Shown: piece after piece, positions 60,004 through 64,000 of the stretch
How the letters are laid out: every line of letters begins with the position of its first letter
How positions within the stretch are numbered: position 1 is the first letter of the stretch
Source of the DNA: Lysobacter prati
GTDB taxonomy: Bacteria > Pseudomonadota > Gammaproteobacteria > Xanthomonadales > Xanthomonadaceae
NCBI RefSeq assembly: GCF_009765215.1
Contig: NZ_VLNV01000001.1
Coordinates: 992,001-1,056,000, forward strand
Length of the DNA: 64,000 nt
Direction: 5' to 3'
Program-made: the position numbers and the translations under genes
Notes under the pieces: generated by a model
Told to the model about the DNA's origin: nothing
Database searches by the model: none
The model's input: only the letters and a program-made list of their open reading frames with translations

Positions 60004-63000
60004 CTACATGGGCGCTCGCCTTCTTCTCTTCGACATCCTGAATGCCTCGGGTACGGGCTTGTACGTGTCGTTCTCCCGCGGCCAGTTCTTGGCGCGCGAC
60101 TGGAATTGACGCAGTGAATCGATGTCTATCTCGACCACCACCACATAGTCATCAGCACCGCCACGGACGCGACAAAGGTCGCGTCTATGCGCCTCCTTCA
60201 TTGGAGCTCGAACTCTGCTATCCCCATAAGAGCGATTATTGACAAGCGCGATGTACGCATGGACATCGAGCGCTGCGGACTCAACGAGAGCACCGAATGT
60301 CTCGAGATCGCGGTTCCACGAGAGCACGAAGATCGAATCGACATTGCCCTGGAACTTCTGCCGATACGCGATGCTTTGGAGCTCCGAACATATCAGCACG
60401 CCAAACGAGAAGCCCTTGTGGTCATAGATTGGCTTTGCGGCAGGTCTTTCATCCCAAACCTGGCCGTGCTTCACGTACAACTCCTCCTCCTCAGGAGGCG
60501 CGGGCAAGCATTTCCGCTGTCGGATTTCGACCGTGGATGGATACCCGAGCCGATCATCGGCTAGCACCAACAATGCCTCGCTATAGATCCTATTATGCGG
60601 TGCTCTGGTGTAGTCGAGCCCTGCAATTAGACTGATCCCGGCGTCACGCAGGCGGCCACTAATGCTGGAGACCCACCTCTCAGGGAGCGACAACTCGGGC
60701 AATAGAAGATGAGTTGGTCGTGGGCTCAACGTAAGGGATTGATTGATGAGCCGAACCAGACTCCGATACCTAGTCGGCGACAAGTCGGAACGACCACTGG
60801 CAGATGCTCCCCAAGACGCGTTCGTTGTGAGTAGGCTTGTAATCCCAAGTCGAACGGGCTTGTTACTTGGTCGCCCCACAAGCCAGATATCCGGCGATCC
60901 AGAGCCCCCTATCTCCACCGCCGGCCGTGAAGCTTTCTCGGGCTCGATCTCGGCGGCGAGCTCGATAAGCCTCGGCTTCACCCATATCCCTCGAACAGCT
61001 CGGACGTAGCGAGCCCAGAGAATGGCGCCATTCTCTTCCTCAGTCCCAACAATACATTGCGGAGCAAAGAGTGCGATCTCTTGCGCGGTGTACGGTCGAG
61101 TTGGAAACACATACGGATAGAGTGACTCCGGAGCACTTTGCTCGTGCTGAAAGAGTCGCAACTTCTCGCCATCATTTGAGGCAACTAGGAACTCCCGGAG
61201 ATCTTCGATACCGTCGTAACAGGCAGCGACCGCGGACTCGTCGCCGTGATAACTCCTCGTCGAAGTCGAATCACGACGCACGTGATCTTTGTAAGAGACC
61301 TTCGCCCAATCGTGCTCGCGCAGATCTCTCACGCGTCCGAAGAACTGTGCACCCTCCTCAACTCCAACTTCAGCCAAGAGCTCTTTGGCGGACCGACTTA
61401 GGGCGACTGGGCCCCCATCCTTCCACCGATAAGACCGCAGGACGGTTTCCGCGGCCGCCTCGGTCACGCTACGAACCAATGACTTCCACGCTTCCTGCTT
61501 CTTCGGATCTGCCACGTATCCGTTGATCCGAATCTCCTGAATCCGTCCCGTCTCTGCAGTAACACGCAGCTGGTCGATGGATGCGAGCGACCTTCGAACC
61601 AGTGCAAGCGCCTCGTCCCAATCCTGCAACGCAACAGCAAGGGACAGCAATCGGGGCAAATAGTCCGCGTGGTCTAGAAAACGGTCACTTCTCAGAATGT
61701 GATTCTGAGCAAACTGATAGAACTTCAATCTATCCTCGCGCCAGTCGTCCGGCCTGAGGTCGTGAGCTACCGTCTCTGCATTCCTAAGTTGAAGCGACCA
61801 GCCCAACCTTCTTACAGACAAACCGTCCGCGCGGCGCAAGGTATCGGCCTCATCCCCAACCGACCCGGCAGCTGACAGCACCTGTGCTGCGGTCGACTCC
61901 TCAAGCATCGACAGGTCAGGCATGAGCCTGCGCTCACTTGAGACGCTGCGTATCTCCTTCTCGATACTCTCGAGCAGGTCCAATCCGCCTTGGCCGCGGA
62001 GAAAGAAGATCTTGTGCTTCCCATCTTGAAACGACAGCTTGGATCCGCCCTGATAGTCATCCCCAAGCTGCACATTCCAACCACCGTCAGGCTCAGAAGA
62101 TCTCTGAATAAGCCCCTCCGATCGCTTGACCAATAGATCCATGAGTCCCGATGAACCGATGTCTCCCGGATCCCGCAGAACCATCAAGACATCGTCTACG
62201 TATCGCCCGTAGTAGACCGGCGCCAACTGACGCTCGACGAAATCGTCCCACTTTGCGAGAAGACAGTTGGCAATAAGGCGGGTCGCAGACAGCCCAATTG
62301 GCAGCCCTCCGACCAACGTGGAGCCGTCGCTCGCATCAGCGTAGATGTCCAACTCACCAGATGCGCGATCGGACCAGGTAGATAGAAACCCCGACACCGC
62401 GGCAGAGAAGGATTTCTCGAAGGAGTTAAGCTCGACACCCAGTCGACTCTGAAACGCCTCAAGACGGAGAAATTCCGGATCTATTGTGTGGTAGTAGTTC
62501 TTGAAATCCAAAGATACTGCAATCAGCGCCTCGCCCTTCTCCAGACCATCCTTCAGCGCTTTAAGGCCGTTGTCTCTCCATCTCTTGTATGGACCGAAAT
62601 ACGGCTGAAAAGAACCAGGCACCCCCAAGTGATACTCGCCGACGGAATCCTGACGAAGTCGATTCGCAACACCGTATCTCCTCAGCCTAGATCCGTAAGC
62701 GCAATCTTTCAGCTTGGCATCGAAACGGTTGCCAACCAGGTTGATCCAAAGGGCGGAAATTACGTGAAGCTCTACGGAAAACAGACCGACAAGCCGAAAC
62801 TCAGGAGTCAGGTCTTCGGACTCCAGAAGGAACTCAAACGCTCGCGCTGCGTCGGAAAAGTATGTGTGCCCACCCTTCCAATCTACTTTCCTCTTTCTTC
62901 CAAGCTTCTTCGGGACGAGGCGGTAGTCGCCAAAGTTTCGCGCTAGAACGGCTTCTAGGCCGTTCTCGCGAAGCTCATTCAGCAGCTTTAGAAGGTTTTC

Positions 63001-63180
63001 ATGCAACGCTTTTTCGTAAGCCACGAACTCCTGGGATATGTGGAGAGATCTGTCAAAGTAGCAGTCGGCCTTCGCCTTCCTGTATGCATAGACTAGATCC
63101 CTAAACTCCAACTCTTGCCAACTCTGAATTCGCCTCGTCTCGTCCATATCCCCTACGCTCGACTTTTCGCTTCCATCCAT
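60004..63180 (-). CDS. reverse transcriptase-nitrilase fusion, DRT type 1-like defense protein
   Basis: A 1,058-residue protein. The reverse transcriptase domain occupies about 150-400. Motif A is VSLDFKNYYHTID (Asp225). The motif B region is GGLPIGLSATRLIANCLLAK (291-310). The catalytic box is YYGRYVDDVLM (YVDD, 327-330; DNA 62191-62202). Residues about 400-765 form a helical spacer without recognised motifs. The C-terminal nitrilase domain (about 765-1025) keeps the Glu-Lys-Cys triad: Glu829 in LLLPELSL, Lys890 in IRQRKCLP, Cys931 in VLICSEL. RT-nitrilase fusions are the hallmark of UG1/UG5-type reverse transcriptases; DRT type 1 gives phage resistance. The base composition is clearly lower in GC than neighbours, which implies transfer. 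Possible starts: ATG 63180 (used), ATG 63147, TTG 63186. Confidence 0.9.
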   Translation of the reverse strand: MDGSEKSSVGDMDETRRIQSWQELEFRDLVYAYRKAKADCYFDRSLHISQEFVAYEKALHENLLKLLNELRENGLEAVLARNFGDYRLVPKKLGRKRKVDWKGGHTYFSDAARAFEFLLESEDLTPEFRLVGLFSVELHVISALWINLVGNRFDAKLKDCAYGSRLRRYGVANRLRQDSVGEYHLGVPGSFQPYFGPYKRWRDNGLKALKDGLEKGEALIAVSLDFKNYYHTIDPEFLRLEAFQSRLGVELNSFEKSFSAAVSGFLSTWSDRASGELDIYADASDGSTLVGGLPIGLSATRLIANCLLAKWDDFVERQLAPVYYGRYVDDVLMVLRDPGDIGSSGLMDLLVKRSEGLIQRSSEPDGGWNVQLGDDYQGGSKLSFQDGKHKIFFLRGQGGLDLLESIEKEIRSVSSERRLMPDLSMLEESTAAQVLSAAGSVGDEADTLRRADGLSVRRLGWSLQLRNAETVAHDLRPDDWREDRLKFYQFAQNHILRSDRFLDHADYLPRLLSLAVALQDWDEALALVRRSLASIDQLRVTAETGRIQEIRINGYVADPKKQEAWKSLVRSVTEAAAETVLRSYRWKDGGPVALSRSAKELLAEVGVEEGAQFFGRVRDLREHDWAKVSYKDHVRRDSTSTRSYHGDESAVAACYDGIEDLREFLVASNDGEKLRLFQHEQSAPESLYPYVFPTRPYTAQEIALFAPQCIVGTEEENGAILWARYVRAVRGIWVKPRLIELAAEIEPEKASRPAVEIGGSGSPDIWLVGRPSNKPVRLGITSLLTTNASWGASASGRSDLSPTRYRSLVRLINQSLTLSPRPTHLLLPELSLPERWVSSISGRLRDAGISLIAGLDYTRAPHNRIYSEALLVLADDRLGYPSTVEIRQRKCLPAPPEEEELYVKHGQVWDERPAAKPIYDHKGFSFGVLICSELQSIAYRQKFQGNVDSIFVLSWNRDLETFGALVESAALDVHAYIALVNNRSYGDSRVRAPMKEAHRRDLCRVRGGADDYVVVVEIDIDSLRQFQSRAKNWPRENDTYKPVPEAFRMSKRRRRAPM

Positions 63181-63183
63181 ATG

Positions 63184-63215
63184 CAATTGGGCCCGCCGAC
63201 TGGCGGGCCCAATTG
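63184..63215. terminator. perfect 14-bp hairpin between icmF and the reverse transcriptase gene
   Basis: CAATTGGGCCCGCC and GGCGGGCCCAATTG form a perfect 14-bp inverted repeat around the loop GACT. It lies 28 bp after the icmF stop and ends 3 bp before the reverse transcriptase ATG. No clear U tract follows. It may terminate icmF, insulate the acquired gene, or serve as an operator. Confidence 0.7.
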
Positions 63216-63242
63216 CTCCCCATGCAGCTCACGCGGTCCTTG

Positions 63243-64000
63243 TCACATGTTTCGGCGGTACTCCCCACCCACGTCATACAACGCATGGCTAATCTGCCCC
63301 AAGCTATGCGTCTTAACCGCCTCCATCAGGCTGGCAAACACATTCCGCCGCTCGCGGGCCGTCGCCTGTAGCGACTTCAATCCATCGGCCGCGTAGCCGT
63401 TGCGGTTGCCCTGGTAGCCAGCGACGTTCTCAATCTGCTGCCCCTTCTCCCCTTCCGTGCTCCGGATCAGCTCGATCTCGGTGACGATGTCGCCACCATG
63501 GTCCTTCGGCAGGAAGGTGTTCACGCCGATCAGCGGCAGTGAACCGTCGTGCTTCTTGTGCTCGTAGTACAGGCTCTCTTCCTGGATCTTGCCGCGCTGG
63601 TACATGGTGTCCATCGCACCCAGCACGCCGCCGCGCTCGCTGATCGCCTCGAACTCCTTGTAGACCGCTTCCTCGACGATGTCGGTGAGCTTGTCGACGA
63701 TGAAGCTGCCCTGCCAGGGGTTCTCGTTGAAGTTGAGGCCCAGTTCCTTGTTGATGATCATCTGGATCGCCACGGCACGGCGCACGCTTTCCTCGGTCGG
63801 CGTGGTGATCGCTTCATCGTAGGCGTTGGTGTGCAGGCTGTTGCAGTTGTCGAACAGCGCATACAGCGCCTGCAACGTGGTGCGGATGTCGTTGAACTGG
63901 ATTTCCTGCGCATGCAGGGAGCGGCCGCTGGTCTGGATGTGGTACTTCATCATCTGGCTGCGGGCGCTGGCGCCGTAGCGCTCGCGCATCGCGCGCGCCC
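63243..64000 (-). CDS. icmF: fused isobutyryl-CoA mutase IcmF, C-terminal part (partial)
   Basis: The 3' portion of a gene whose 5' end lies beyond the right edge; about 250 residues are visible. The sequence [20 protein letters not shown] then [20 protein letters not shown] and [20 protein letters not shown] is the substrate-barrel end of acyl-CoA mutases. The ending [19 protein letters not shown] is characteristic of IcmF, the B12-dependent isobutyryl-CoA/n-butyryl-CoA mutase with a built-in G-protein chaperone. The B12 and GTPase domains would be outside the window. Confidence 0.9.
   Translation of the reverse strand, partial: ARAMRERYGASARSQMMKYHIQTSGRSLHAQEIQFNDIRTTLQALYALFDNCNSLHTNAYDEAITTPTEESVRRAVAIQMIINKELGLNFNENPWQGSFIVDKLTDIVEEAVYKEFEAISERGGVLGAMDTMYQRGKIQEESLYYEHKKHDGSLPLIGVNTFLPKDHGGDIVTEIELIRSTEGEKGQQIENVAGYQGNRNGYAADGLKSLQATARERRNVFASLMEAVKTHSLGQISHALYDVGGEYRRNM

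Overview
The window is a high-GC chromosomal segment from what is most likely a gammaproteobacterium of the Xanthomonadaceae/Lysobacteraceae (Lysobacter, Luteimonas or a relative). The evidence is the GC-rich coding, the dispersed inverted repeats built on CGTCATCCCGGCGAACGCC and on CCTCTCCC/GGGAGAGG, a very large YadA-type trimeric autotransporter, and a SoxR-controlled oxidoreductase and efflux pair. No rRNA, tRNA, CRISPR array, insertion sequence or integrase is visible. Most of the window is a dense mosaic of housekeeping, redox, stress and small-enzyme genes.

Layout. 1-4 kb: end of an unidentified gene, a nested inverted-repeat element, an RluA-type pseudouridine synthase, yaeQ overlapping an HI0933-type flavoprotein, and an XRE regulator. 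4-5 kb: an isolated baseplate-spike (gpV-like) plus PAAR-like pair with no other tail genes. 5-6.4 kb: an ArsR repressor with two SRPBCC proteins, whose palindromic operator covers the repressor start codon. 6.5-14.4 kb: an FKBP lipoprotein, LLM flavin oxidoreductase, NTF2-like protein, serine hydrolase, second HI0933-type flavoprotein, lipoprotein, TrhO and DUF998/DUF1993 proteins. 14.5-21.8 kb: a trimeric autotransporter adhesin of about 2,420 residues, broken by one apparent 4-nt deletion and carrying three EF-hand-like loops. 22-27.8 kb: a glycosyltransferase, soxR, its divergent oxidoreductase-MFS operon with a textbook 19-bp-spaced SoxR promoter, an HD phosphohydrolase and arylamine N-acetyltransferase.

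27.9-34 kb: FMN reductase, YjdM, then a leftward operon pairing a cysteine-type sulfatase with its formylglycine-generating enzyme, a HAD phosphatase and small membrane proteins. 34.3-39.7 kb: M20 peptidase, an AlkD-like repair protein, two VOC proteins, a second serine hydrolase, a second nested repeat element and a membrane protein. 39.8-42.1 kb: a BlaI-type repressor and an M56 protease with overlapping operators. 42.3-59.9 kb: GMC oxidoreductase, acetyltransferase, methyltransferases, SET-domain, TPR, GST, RsuA-type synthase, YehS, RIO kinase, GFA, S9 peptidase, M14 peptidase, OmpA-like and VOC proteins.

60.0-63.2 kb holds the most notable gene: a lone, lower-GC reverse transcriptase of about 1,058 residues fused to a C-terminal nitrilase domain with intact E-K-C residues. 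This is the architecture of type-1 defense-associated reverse transcriptases (UG1/UG5 group). It sits between strong hairpins, next to the 3' end of the fused isobutyryl-CoA mutase gene (icmF) that runs off the right edge.
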